This document shows, in pieces, positions 1 through 8,123 of a DNA stretch of 64,000 nt. The number at the start of each line of letters is the position of its first letter. The stretch's first letter is position 1. Made by a program: the position numbers and the translations under genes. The notes under the pieces were generated by a model. It was not told the DNA's origin. It did not search any database and saw nothing but the letters and a program-made list of their open reading frames with translations. Source of the stretch: Dyadobacter sp. 3J3 (lineage in GTDB: Bacteria; Bacteroidota; Bacteroidia; Cytophagales; Spirosomataceae); the NCBI RefSeq assembly GCF_009801115.1, contig NZ_VTOL01000002.1, positions 248,001 to 312,000 of the forward strand. Direction: 5' to 3'.

Positions 1-193
1 GTTGGATTACGGCCAACCTGATAGAAAGGCTGTAAACCGCATTACCAATAAATTAAATGGTGAAAAAATAAAATTTAATTCTCTCGGCCACGTCCTGAAT
101 TTTATGGGAAATAATGGTTGGGTACATTACGACTCACAAGCAACTGTGGTCGGTAACGCCACTGACCAGTTCTTATATTTTAGAAAGAAATGA
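1..193 (+). CDS. 3' end of an unknown protein (partial)
   Basis: An open frame enters from the left edge and stops at TGA 191-193. About 63 residues are visible. The segment is basic and ends in FLYFRKK. The stretch LNFMGNNGWVHYDSQ resembles the C-terminal end of small Bacteroidetes proteins that carry an 'LN.MG..GWE' pattern, but I do not recognise the family. The TTG at position 2 is only the first possible start codon inside the window; the true start most likely lies upstream. It is followed by a long AT-rich gap. Confidence 0.45.
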   Translation, partial: LDYGQPDRKAVNRITNKLNGEKIKFNSLGHVLNFMGNNGWVHYDSQATVVGNATDQFLYFRKK

Positions 194-335
194 TCAATAA
201 AAAAGACATTATTACCTTAATATAATTTTTATAGCCATTAAAATATATTTGGCTTAAAAAGTTAAAATTAAAATTAGTTGGTTAATATTTTACATTATTT
301 TAAAAAGCTGACGTATGTCATAATTTAAGAAGTAT

Positions 336-428
336 ATATTTCTCAACTTTGATTTAATCATTGACGTTTTAACGCCTTTGAGGTGAGAAATATTTGTAAA
401 GATCCCTGGCGCCTGTTAGGGATTTTTT
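336..428 (+). ncRNA. candidate structured small RNA or leader
   Basis: ATATTTCTCA (336-345) pairs perfectly with TGAGAAATAT (384-393). The enclosed 38 bases contain a small CGTT/AACG hairpin (365-374). Eight bases later a GC-rich hairpin followed by a T run ends the unit. A long closing stem with an internal hairpin and an intrinsic terminator is what a small RNA or attenuator-like element would look like. I do not recognise an RNA family, and the pairing could be chance in AT-rich DNA. Confidence 0.3.
402..428 (+). terminator. intrinsic terminator
   Basis: ATCCCT (402-407) pairs with AGGGAT (418-423) and runs into a T-rich tail. The nearest gene upstream ends at 193, so this hairpin probably ends a separate short transcript or a long 3' UTR. 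Confidence 0.6.
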
Positions 429-611
429 ATTTTAATTCAGCTTGCAAAGTGAATTTCCTCTTCAATACCAAGACAATCCAGTCAGTAGTTGATTACCGTA
501 ACCAATTCTAAATCATCAAAATATTCCATAAATAAATATTTTTCAACTTTTCTGTAACCTTTTTTCGTCCTTGCAGTTTCCACTACAAGATCACCAAAAA
601 AGAAAAGATTT

Positions 612-1181
612 TTGAACGCGCTAACCGATAATTCGCTGATGCTTCGGGTAAAATCCGGAGACCTGGATAAAATGGGATTGCTTTTCGAGCGGTACCACAG
701 GACTCTTTTTTCTTTCCTTTATCACATGACGGGCCGTGCTGATGCTAGTGAAGATCTTGTTCAAAATGTTTTTTACCGGATGTTGAAATATCGGCACACA
801 TTCACGGGTGAAGGTGAATTCAGGACCTGGATGTATCATTTGGCCAGAAACGTGCTGAATGATTCGATAAAACAAAATAAATCCCGGTATCACGAAAATG
901 TGCATGAGTTGGCTGATAAAATTGGTGGAGGGATTTCAGCCGATCTTGAATTTGAGAAAAAACAAGACTCGGATATGCTTCACAAAGCCATGGGGATATT
1001 AAGTGATGAGCATCGTGAAATATTGGTTTTAAGTCGGTTCCAGGAATTGAAATATGACGAAATCGCCGGAATACTCAACATTACAGAAGGCGCCGTGAAG
1101 GTCCGGGTACACCGGGCATTGGGAGAGTTGAAGAAAGTTTTTTTTACAAATGCAAACCGAAAGAAAGCACATGACCTGTGA
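612..1181 (+). CDS. ECF-type RNA polymerase sigma factor
   Basis: This 189-residue protein has the two-domain sigma-70 ECF layout. Region 2 spans about residues 25-95, including the DASEDLVQNVFYRML helix and the core-binding segment FRTWMYHLARNVLND. Region 4 spans about 125-180, with the helix-turn-helix ELKYDEIAGILNITEGAVKV. It would direct core polymerase to a small regulon. The start is TTG at 612; an in-frame ATG at 639 would remove nine residues and still leave region 2 intact. The 3' end overlaps the next gene, a zinc-finger anti-sigma factor, by 11 bases, which supports co-expression and a sigma/anti-sigma pair. The two downstream DUF4097 genes are the obvious candidate targets. Confidence 0.93.
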   Translation: MNALTDNSLMLRVKSGDLDKMGLLFERYHRTLFSFLYHMTGRADASEDLVQNVFYRMLKYRHTFTGEGEFRTWMYHLARNVLNDSIKQNKSRYHENVHELADKIGGGISADLEFEKKQDSDMLHKAMGILSDEHREILVLSRFQELKYDEIAGILNITEGAVKVRVHRALGELKKVFFTNANRKKAHDL

Positions 1182-1992
1182 ACATACAAAAGCTCAGTTT
1201 ACGGATTGGATAAATAAAGATCCGGCTGATCCGGAACGTATCCGGATCGACAGACATTTGGCTGAATGTCCTGATTGTCAGGAAGAATTTACTTCCAGCA
1301 AACAACTTTGGGACATGATGGGCCAGGTGGAAGTGGAAGTTCCGACTGAAAAAATGCGTGTCAATTTTAACACGATGCTTGGAGAATATAAGGAAACGGT
1401 CAGAAGCCGGAATAAATATTCACTGGATAATTTTATAGATGCTATACGGCAATTTGTTATTCCTCAATGGACGGTTCAACTGACTTTCAGTCTTTTACTG
1501 GTAGGACTTGGCTGGATTATCGGATTCCGGATGAACAGAAGCGAACGTGCAGAAACCGCCTATACTCGGCAAATTGATACATTAGCAACCCAAATTCAGG
1601 AAATGCGCCAAACCATGATGCTGGCTTTGATCGAAAATCCATCCGCAACCGAACGGCTCAGAGCTGTGAGCTACACCAATGATATTACGGATGCAAATGA
1701 TAAGGTAATCGATGCGCTTTTTTCAACGCTGGACAATGATCCCAATGTAAATGTGCGTCTGGTAACACTGGAAGCTATTACACAATACGCCGCGGATCCG
1801 CTGGTTCGGGAAAAACTGGTTCAGTCACTGGCAAAACAGGATTCTCCGATGGTTCAGGTTGAACTTGCTGATGTGATGGTGAAATTGCAGGAAAAACGCT
1901 CCATTAAAACATTTAGAAAAATACTTCGTCAGGAAAACCTGAACGAGTTGGTGAAAAATAAAATCGAGCAGACAATCAAAGATCTTTCTTAA
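1171..1992 (+). CDS. anti-sigma factor: zinc finger, TM helix, HEAT-like repeats
   Basis: I place the start at ATG 1171, inside the ATGACCTGTGA overlap with the sigma gene; an ATG at 1150 would overlap further. The N-terminus carries the zinc-anti-sigma signature HLAECPDC (H-x3-C-x2-C), which binds the cognate sigma factor in known ZAS proteins. A single membrane helix follows at about residues 97-117 (FSLLLVGLGWIIGF). The C-terminal half is alpha-helical with HEAT-like units (DNDPNVNVRLVTLEAITQYA and DSPMVQVELADVMVKLQ) and would lie on the far side of the membrane. The likely role is membrane sequestration of the sigma factor, released by an envelope signal. The HEAT-like part could be the sensory or protein-binding domain. 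Confidence 0.85.
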   Translation: MTCEHTKAQFTDWINKDPADPERIRIDRHLAECPDCQEEFTSSKQLWDMMGQVEVEVPTEKMRVNFNTMLGEYKETVRSRNKYSLDNFIDAIRQFVIPQWTVQLTFSLLLVGLGWIIGFRMNRSERAETAYTRQIDTLATQIQEMRQTMMLALIENPSATERLRAVSYTNDITDANDKVIDALFSTLDNDPNVNVRLVTLEAITQYAADPLVREKLVQSLAKQDSPMVQVELADVMVKLQEKRSIKTFRKILRQENLNELVKNKIEQTIKDLS

Positions 1993-2016
1993 ACAATCAA
2001 TTAATCTCAATTAGCC

Positions 2017-2883
2017 ATGAAACAAATTATTATCCCCCTTTTGGCGGGAATGATGCTCTCTTGCGCCCAGGCACCCGCTCAAAAACTGGAATTCAAAGAA
2101 CATCTGACCAAGGAATTCACAATTAAAGAAAGTATCGCCAAAAACACACTCGCCATTTATAACATTTTCGGTTCAATAAAAGTGAAAGGTTATAACGGCG
2201 ATAAGGTGGTTATTGAAGTTAATAAATTAATAACTGCTGACGATAATGAAACTTTGGATGAAGGAAAAAATGAGTTTAAAGTAAACTTTGAACAAAAGGG
2301 AGATAGCGTACTTGCTTACATTTCCGCTCCGTTCGATTCCCGGCCAAACAGAAATAATCATAAATGGAATAATGAAAAGAAAATTGATTACCACTATAAT
2401 CTGGAATACACTGTAAAAGTGCCTTTTTCAATGGATTTGCGGGTTTCTACTGTTAATAATGGAGATTTTCTGGTTGAAGATGTCGCAGGTTTATTAAATG
2501 TTGCAAACGTAAATGGCGCTATTAAACTGACTAATGCAAAAGGTGCTGCGGAAGTGAAAACGATCAATGGAAATGTTGACGCAAACTTTCTGGCGGTACC
2601 ACAAGGAGATTCGCAGTTCAAGACCCTGAATGGGAATATTACAATCATTTATCCGCAAAGTTTGTCGGCTGATTGTCAGTTTAAAAGTTTCAACGGAGAA
2701 TTTTATACCGATTTCCCTGATACAGAAACGTTGCCGGTAAAACTGGTTAAAAACCAGGAAACAAATCAAAATCAAACAACTTATAAATTAAATGCAGAAA
2801 CTGCAATAAGGATCGGGAAAGGTGGTCAAATCTTCAAATTCGAGACTTTTAACGGAAATATTTATCTTAAAAAACAATCCTGA
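2017..2883 (+). CDS. secreted DUF4097-type beta-helix protein (first copy)
   Basis: The 288-residue product has an N-terminal signal (MKQIIIPLLAGMMLSC). The Cys at 16 could be lipidated, although the lipobox is imperfect, and AQA-PAQ could instead be a signal peptidase I site. The rest is a run of short beta strands rich in N-G turns (NVNGAIKLTNAKG, TINGNVDANF, TLNGNITIIY, SFNGEFYTDF, TFNGNIYLKK), the pattern of the DUF4097 adhesin-like fold. It lies 24 bases after the anti-sigma gene, with the same strand and no terminator between them. Its function is unknown; an envelope-associated role is inferred. The following gene is a paralogue. Confidence 0.8.
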   Translation: MKQIIIPLLAGMMLSCAQAPAQKLEFKEHLTKEFTIKESIAKNTLAIYNIFGSIKVKGYNGDKVVIEVNKLITADDNETLDEGKNEFKVNFEQKGDSVLAYISAPFDSRPNRNNHKWNNEKKIDYHYNLEYTVKVPFSMDLRVSTVNNGDFLVEDVAGLLNVANVNGAIKLTNAKGAAEVKTINGNVDANFLAVPQGDSQFKTLNGNITIIYPQSLSADCQFKSFNGEFYTDFPDTETLPVKLVKNQETNQNQTTYKLNAETAIRIGKGGQIFKFETFNGNIYLKKQS

Positions 2884-2887
2884 TTAT

Positions 2888-3727
2888 ATGAAAACCCATA
2901 AAGTATTAGCCATTATTCTAGCAATGGCTGCAAGTGCAAAAACACTTCCTCTGCTTGCTCAGAATGACATAAAAGAACAAATTACCGTCCCTCTTTCCGA
3001 CCCTTCAAAAAGCGGATCGCTTGACGTAAAACTCATTCGGGGTTCCATTCATATCATTGGATATGCTGGAAAAGAAGTCATTGTTGAAGCAGCCACCAAA
3101 GGTGCGGCGAAAAAAAATGAAGAATCGAAAGACCAGGCTGCCAAAGGTATGAAAAGAATTAGTTTCAGCAGAAATGGCCTGGATCTCACAATTGAAGAAG
3201 AAAAAAACAATGTTAGGATCAAACCAAGCATGCCGCGCAATCCTGTTAATCTGACGATCAAAGTACCTCAAAATTTCACTTTGAGAGTTGGTGCTATTAA
3301 CGAAGGTGATGTGGTGATTGATAATGTGAACGGCGAGTTCGAAGTTTCCAATATTAATGGCGCCATTATGCTTAATAATATTTCGGGGTCAGTTGTAGCC
3401 AATACGGTCAATGGAAATGTAAAAGCAAATTTCAAGTCCATAAATCCGACTTCTCCTATGGCATTTTCAACACTGAACGGGAACGTTGACGTGACATTTC
3501 CTCCTACGGCCAAATTCGATGTCAAATTGAAATCTGATCGTGGAGAAATTTTTAGCGACTTCGATGTAGAAGTCGACAAAACAGAGCCAAAAGCAGTCAA
3601 AACCGCCAAAAATGGTTTATATAAGATTAGTATTTCCGACTGGGTTCAGGGAAAAGTTAACGGCGGAGGAAAAGAAGTGATGATGAAAAATATGAACGGC
3701 AATATTTATGTAAGAAAAGCCAAATAG
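2888..3727 (+). CDS. secreted DUF4097-type beta-helix protein (second copy)
   Basis: The start is ATG 2888, four bases after the preceding stop. It gives a clean signal peptide (MKTHKVLAIILAMAASAKTL, with cleavage probably after LLAQ). The mature part repeats the architecture of the upstream gene: NINGAIMLNNISGSVVANTV, NGNVKANF, TLNGNVDVTF and MNGNIYVRK match the equivalent strands of its neighbour, so the two are tandem duplicates that have diverged. Together with the sigma and anti-sigma genes this forms a four-gene unit ended by the terminator at 3749. There is no lipobox, so this copy is probably periplasmic or outer-surface. Confidence 0.8.
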   Translation: MKTHKVLAIILAMAASAKTLPLLAQNDIKEQITVPLSDPSKSGSLDVKLIRGSIHIIGYAGKEVIVEAATKGAAKKNEESKDQAAKGMKRISFSRNGLDLTIEEEKNNVRIKPSMPRNPVNLTIKVPQNFTLRVGAINEGDVVIDNVNGEFEVSNINGAIMLNNISGSVVANTVNGNVKANFKSINPTSPMAFSTLNGNVDVTFPPTAKFDVKLKSDRGEIFSDFDVEVDKTEPKAVKTAKNGLYKISISDWVQGKVNGGGKEVMMKNMNGNIYVRKAK

Positions 3728-3748
3728 TTGTAATTCAATATAAAATAT

Positions 3749-3792
3749 AAATTCTGTTAAAGTTGGCATCAAAACTTTAACAGAATTTTTTA
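3749..3792 (+). terminator. strong terminator, bidirectional
   Basis: A perfect 15-bp stem (3749-3763 with 3774-3788) has a 10-base loop and an A/T-rich tail on both sides. It lies between the convergent DUF4097 unit (+) and the ClC channel gene (-) and can serve both. Confidence 0.85.
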
Positions 3793-3815
3793 TAATAAAT
3801 AATTTAAAAGTACTC

Positions 3816-5663
3816 CTAACCCGAATGCGCCTGCAACAATTGCCTGTAACTATTCAACACACTTGATTTTGAAATAAACCCAGCGAATTTCCCGGACTCC
3901 TTAATCACCGGCAAATGCCAGGAACCAGTTTCATCAAATTTCCGTGCGACGGTAACTACCGAATCATTTTCAACGATTACGGCTTTCGGTTCTTTCATCA
4001 ATTCTCCGACCGTCATACTTCCATCGGCATCCTTGTTAAATAGAATTGGCCTCAAATCGTCCAATGTTATTATTCCTACCAATGTTAGATTGTCATTTAA
4101 AACGGCAATCAGGTTTCTTTTGCCATGTTTTACCACTTCAAGTAACTCCGGGAAAGAGGCACTTTCATTGATAACCTGAGCGTCTTTGTCCAGTAAGTCC
4201 AGCGTATGTAAAAGTGAAAGAAGATTTCTATCATGCTCCCTGGTAAATATTTTGCCCTGATCAGCCAGTTTTTCCAGATCGGGAGAAATCGGTGAAAACC
4301 ATTTTGCCATTAAAAAAGATATCACAGAAACAACCATTAAAGGAATAAAAAGGTCATATCCTGAACTTGATTCTGCTATCAGGAAAATAGCCGTTAAGGG
4401 CGCATACAAAACACCGCTCATCACACCAGCCATACCAACCAGGATCATGTTGGTCATCGGCACATCCGTAATGCCGGCTTGTGTACATAGTAACGCCAAA
4501 ACATAACCCAGAGAACCACCCGCAAAAAGTGAAGGTGCGAAGTTTCCGCCATTACCGCCACTGTAAATCGTGATCGAAGCTGCAAAGGCTTTTAACAGAC
4601 AAACAACTGCGACAAAAACGATAATTACCCATTCACGATAAGCTATATATCTAAAAAAACTGTTCTCGATAACTTCTTTGATTTCACCGTTGGTGAAAGA
4701 TTTAATAGTTTCATATCCTTCACCAAAAAGTGGGGGATAAAGCACACAAAGTATTGATAAGATCGCGCCGCCAACCATTGCTTTTCGCAGCCTCGACATT
4801 TTCAAACTATGAAAAAATTCTTCGATATAACGCGTAATTACAAGAAAATATCGGGCATATAATCCGCAAAGAATTCCCAGGATGAAGTAAAAAGGAAGAT
4901 TATGATAATTGAAAGAATCTCTGGTATGGAAAAGAAAAAGTACCTCTTCTTTTAATAAAATACGCGAAATTAAACTCCCGCAAACCGCCGCTACCACAAG
5001 CGGAATAAAATCGGAGAAGACAACGCCTGTCAGCAAAATTTCAAATGCGAACATCATACCGGCAATCGGTGCATTAAAGGCGGAAGCAATACCCGCTGTG
5101 GCACCTGCCGCAAGCAGCAAAGTCCGTTCTCGAAAATCCAGTTTATATGTTTGTGCAAAATTTGACCCTATGGCTGCACCCGTAACAGCAATGGGACTTT
5201 CAAGTCCGGCTGAACCTCCCAAACCTACCGTTATGGCACTTTGAACGATTTGAGAGTACATTTTTACGGGAGAAACATTGCTGGCATTCTGTGCAATTTC
5301 ATACAGGATTACAGGAATTCCCTTTTTGTCAAGACCCTTGAAAAAGAACTTGACAACCAGCGAGGTAATTACAATTCCTAAAAATGGAAAGATCAAATAG
5401 AAAAAAATCTGGTCTTCGAAATGGACTTTGTAGGTAATGACGTAATGAATGTAATGTACCAGGGATTTTAAAACGACACCGGCAAAACCAGCTGTACAAC
5501 CTACGAGGATACCGGACAGAATCAAAAACTGACTACGAGTCAGAATACTTTTAAGCCAGAACATTACAATTTCATAACTCTTGACTTTATGCATACTAAA
5601 CCGCGTAAAGTCACGCTTGAATTTTAGAAAATTGTAATATTTTTTAATGTTTCGATTCTTCAC
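3816..5663 (-). CDS. ClC-family chloride channel/transporter with CBS domains
   Basis: The protein is 615 residues long and polytopic. ClC selectivity-filter elements are visible: KKGIP (about 113-117), GSAGLESP (150-157) carrying the gating glutamate E155, and GGNGGNFAPSLFAGG. The usual GREGP is GLESP here, so the basic residue before the gating Glu is replaced while the Glu is kept. The C-terminal 130 residues contain a CBS pair (LLEVVKHGKRNLIAVLNDN and the segment near VARKFDETGSWHLPVI), which in ClC proteins binds nucleotides and regulates gating. The start used is GTG 5663; ATG 5594 (MHKVKSYEIVMF) is a good alternative that keeps every membrane helix. It is monocistronic. Channel versus Cl-/H+ exchanger cannot be decided here. 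Confidence 0.92.
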   Translation of the reverse strand: MKNRNIKKYYNFLKFKRDFTRFSMHKVKSYEIVMFWLKSILTRSQFLILSGILVGCTAGFAGVVLKSLVHYIHYVITYKVHFEDQIFFYLIFPFLGIVITSLVVKFFFKGLDKKGIPVILYEIAQNASNVSPVKMYSQIVQSAITVGLGGSAGLESPIAVTGAAIGSNFAQTYKLDFRERTLLLAAGATAGIASAFNAPIAGMMFAFEILLTGVVFSDFIPLVVAAVCGSLISRILLKEEVLFLFHTRDSFNYHNLPFYFILGILCGLYARYFLVITRYIEEFFHSLKMSRLRKAMVGGAILSILCVLYPPLFGEGYETIKSFTNGEIKEVIENSFFRYIAYREWVIIVFVAVVCLLKAFAASITIYSGGNGGNFAPSLFAGGSLGYVLALLCTQAGITDVPMTNMILVGMAGVMSGVLYAPLTAIFLIAESSSGYDLFIPLMVVSVISFLMAKWFSPISPDLEKLADQGKIFTREHDRNLLSLLHTLDLLDKDAQVINESASFPELLEVVKHGKRNLIAVLNDNLTLVGIITLDDLRPILFNKDADGSMTVGELMKEPKAVIVENDSVVTVARKFDETGSWHLPVIKESGKFAGFISKSSVLNSYRQLLQAHSG

Positions 5664-5872
5664 TCTAATTCTTTTGTCGCCAAATTAACATCTTTTTAGA
5701 GCAAAATTGTCATCATTCAATCTGTTTTGTAAAAAAAAACGTATTAATAAATATAGGACACTTCATTAACAACGATTCTTTTGTTTAAACAGGATTTAAT
5801 AGTGAATTAATTTTCACTTTTCTTTCATTTTTTCTACTTTATAAAATTCACTTCATCAACAAACAAAGACTT

Positions 5873-6208
5873 ATGATTACTTCGCTTAAAATAATTTTCA
5901 CCATCCTGCTAGCCTGGATGATTTATGTGGTGATTAGTACAAGCCTGGCAAGTAATCTTTTTACCGAATGGGATTTTCTGGGATCCATTCCATGGATGCG
6001 CGCAACACTTTGGGATTTTTACACCAATGCGTTCATCATTTATCTGTGGATTTTTTATAAAGAATCATCAGTGTTCTTAAAAATTGTGTGGCTTTTACTT
6101 ATGTTTTTCCTGGGAAGCATCGCCAGCTGCGCTTACATTTTAGTCGAACTTTTCCGATTGAAACCAAGCGAAGGACTTTCGGATTTATTTGTTAAAAAAC
6201 ATGCTTAG
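5873..6208 (+). CDS. DUF1475-family membrane protein
   Basis: This small 111-residue protein has about three membrane helices (near 5-25, 45-65 and 70-95) and the sequence WDFYTNAFIIYLWIFYKE, typical of DUF1475. No enzymatic residue stands out. It is the first gene of the lipid-modification locus and overlaps the DUF1295 gene by eight bases, so the two are probably translationally coupled. Function unknown; a role as small membrane partner of the next protein is inferred from the coupling only. Confidence 0.7.
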   Translation: MITSLKIIFTILLAWMIYVVISTSLASNLFTEWDFLGSIPWMRATLWDFYTNAFIIYLWIFYKESSVFLKIVWLLLMFFLGSIASCAYILVELFRLKPSEGLSDLFVKKHA

Positions 6209-6992
6209 TTCCCTCGTGCTGACCGTTTTGATATGCCTTATTGTTTGTGCCTTCATTATGGGTATGGTTTGGCTTTGGGCAAAAAAAATAAAAAACGCCG
6301 GAGTAGTTGATATTTTCTGGTCATTTAATTTTCCTGTCATTGCTATATTATTATTAATTCTGGCGGACGGATTTGTCACAAGAAAATGGTTGATATGCGG
6401 CATGGTTATTCTCTGGGGTTCCCGCCTCGGTATCCATCTTGGCCGGAGAGTTATTAAACATTTACATGAAGAAGAAGGTCGTTATGCACAACTCCGGAAA
6501 GAATGGGCGCCAAAAGCTGAGCAAAAATTTTTCACTTTTTTCCAGGCTCAGGGTTTGTCGAATGTCTTTTTATCCATTCCATTTTTCATTATTACACAAA
6601 ACAAAAAGCCGGAATTATCAATTTTTGAATTTTTTGGATTGGGTTTTTGGCTAATTGCAATCATTGGCGAAGCAACAGCTGATTGGCAGCTTGATAATTT
6701 TAAGAAAAATCCTGACAATAAGGAAAAAGTCTGTGATACCGGTTTATGGAATTATTCACGCCATCCCAACTACTTTTTCGAATGGCTGATCTGGATGTCC
6801 TTTTTTATCTTTGCGCTTGGTTCTCCTTCTGGATTCCTGGCTATTATCAGTCCGGCCATTATTCTCTACTTACTTTTTAAAGTAACCGGAATTCCTGCTA
6901 CCGAGGAACAATCCATCCGGTCGAAAGGGCAATTGTACATTCAGTATCAGCAGACTACAAGTGCTTTTTTCCCCTGGTTCAAAACAAAATAA
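6201..6992 (+). CDS. DUF1295 protein, steroid 5-alpha-reductase-like membrane enzyme
   Basis: The start is ATG 6201, within the overlap with the previous stop (ATGCTTAG). The product is about 263 residues with six or so membrane helices. The C-terminal signature GLWNYSRHPNYFFEWLIW is the hallmark of DUF1295 and the related 5-alpha-reductase/isoprenylcysteine methyltransferase superfamily, whose conserved Arg-His-Pro-Asn-Tyr lies near the cofactor site. Members of this fold reduce or methylate lipid substrates with NADPH or SAM. Its neighbours (two CFA-type methyltransferases and an FAD oxidoreductase) point to a fatty-acyl or phospholipid substrate. The exact reaction is not known. Confidence 0.85.
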   Translation: MLSSLVLTVLICLIVCAFIMGMVWLWAKKIKNAGVVDIFWSFNFPVIAILLLILADGFVTRKWLICGMVILWGSRLGIHLGRRVIKHLHEEEGRYAQLRKEWAPKAEQKFFTFFQAQGLSNVFLSIPFFIITQNKKPELSIFEFFGLGFWLIAIIGEATADWQLDNFKKNPDNKEKVCDTGLWNYSRHPNYFFEWLIWMSFFIFALGSPSGFLAIISPAIILYLLFKVTGIPATEEQSIRSKGQLYIQYQQTTSAFFPWFKTK

Positions 6993-7089
6993 CTACAATT
7001 CCCCGAATAAATCCGATTAGTATAAATCCAAGAGGGCGCCACAGACGTACATTCTACAAATTCCCTTTCTAACTCATTAATAAATTGCC

Positions 7090-8121
7090 ATGTGGTACGA
7101 TCAGTTATTAGTTAATGATAAAATTCCCGACTTTTTGTTACGTTTAGGCATCCGGAAATATTTAAAGCAACGCCTCGACGATGAAAATCAGGGAAGTGCA
7201 GAATATCAAAAATTGTATTTATTGAATTTTGTAGAGAAATTAAAAACCTTTCCGATTGCAGTAAACACAGCAGATGCAAACGAACAGCATTACGAAGTAC
7301 CCACTCCGTTTTATCAGTATTGTCTAGGTAAAAATCTAAAATATTCCTGTGGCTTTTGGAAAGACGGTGTTACCGATATCAATACCTCTGAAAACGACAT
7401 GCTGGAAATAACCTGCGAAAGAGCCGAACTGGCTATCGGTCAAAAAGTACTTGAACTGGGTTGCGGCTGGGGTTCTTTGTCCTTGTTTATGTCGGCAAAA
7501 TATCCAGAAAGTTCTTTTACCGTCGTTTCCAATTCCCGCACTCAAAAAGAATACATTGATCAGCAGGCCATTGAAAGGAATATCAAAAACCTGAAAGTGA
7601 TCACGGCTGACATGAATGCTTTTGAGATTAATGAAAAATTTGATCGCATTGTTTCGGTTGAAATGTTTGAACACATGCGCAACTATCAGCTGCTGATGAA
7701 AAAAGTGGCTTCATTCCTGAAAGACGATGGAAAATTGTTCGTCCATATTTTCACACACAAAGAATACGCTTATCTTTTTGATGTAAAAGATGAAACCGAC
7801 TGGATGAGCAAATATTTCTTTTCAGGTGGCGTGATGCCAAGCAACGATTTGCTTCTTTATTTTAATGAAAACATGCAGATTGAACAGCAATGGCTTGTCA
7901 ATGGAACACATTACGCTAAAACTTCGAAAGCTTGGCTAGACAATATGGATGCACATAAAGCTGAAATAATGCCACTTTTTGAAGCAACCTATGGAAAAGA
8001 CAAGGCTGTAAAATGGTGGGTTTACTGGCGGATATTTTACATTTCGTGCGCGGAATTATGGAATTTCAATCATGGCAACGAGTGGATGGTAAGCCATTAT
8101 CTCTTCCACAAAACCCGCTAG
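7090..8121 (+). CDS. CFA-synthase-like SAM-dependent methyltransferase (first copy)
   Basis: The 343-residue protein has a class I methyltransferase core starting near residue 115. Motif I is LELGCGWGSLSLF, and SVEMFEHMRNY corresponds to the conserved E-M-x-E-H segment of cyclopropane-fatty-acyl-phospholipid synthases and the related coclaurine N-methyltransferase-like group. The N-terminal helical part (YEVPTPFYQYCLGKNLKYS) matches the 'YDLP..FY...LG....YS' lead-in of that family. It is shorter than true CFA synthases (about 380-420 residues) and lacks the long N-terminal lipid-binding region seen in the second copy at 11388, so it may act on a different substrate. The hydrolase gene follows after two bases. 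Confidence 0.8.
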   Translation: MWYDQLLVNDKIPDFLLRLGIRKYLKQRLDDENQGSAEYQKLYLLNFVEKLKTFPIAVNTADANEQHYEVPTPFYQYCLGKNLKYSCGFWKDGVTDINTSENDMLEITCERAELAIGQKVLELGCGWGSLSLFMSAKYPESSFTVVSNSRTQKEYIDQQAIERNIKNLKVITADMNAFEINEKFDRIVSVEMFEHMRNYQLLMKKVASFLKDDGKLFVHIFTHKEYAYLFDVKDETDWMSKYFFSGGVMPSNDLLLYFNENMQIEQQWLVNGTHYAKTSKAWLDNMDAHKAEIMPLFEATYGKDKAVKWWVYWRIFYISCAELWNFNHGNEWMVSHYLFHKTR

Positions 8122-8123
8122 TG

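Larger units (their letters stand above)
194..611. other. AT-rich intergenic region with candidate RNA
   Basis: There is no credible reading frame in these 418 bases. A TATATTTG box at 244-251 fits the Bacteroidetes -7 consensus TAnnTTTG, though no clear upstream TTG element accompanies it. Further on are a perfect 10-bp inverted repeat (336-345 with 384-393) and a terminator hairpin (402-423), described separately. The remaining 180 bases before the sigma factor gene show nothing I can name. Confidence 0.5.

Noticed and set aside
3268..3609. 113-codon frame opposite the second DUF4097 gene
   Set aside because: Antisense of a well-supported gene; composition reflects the opposite strand.
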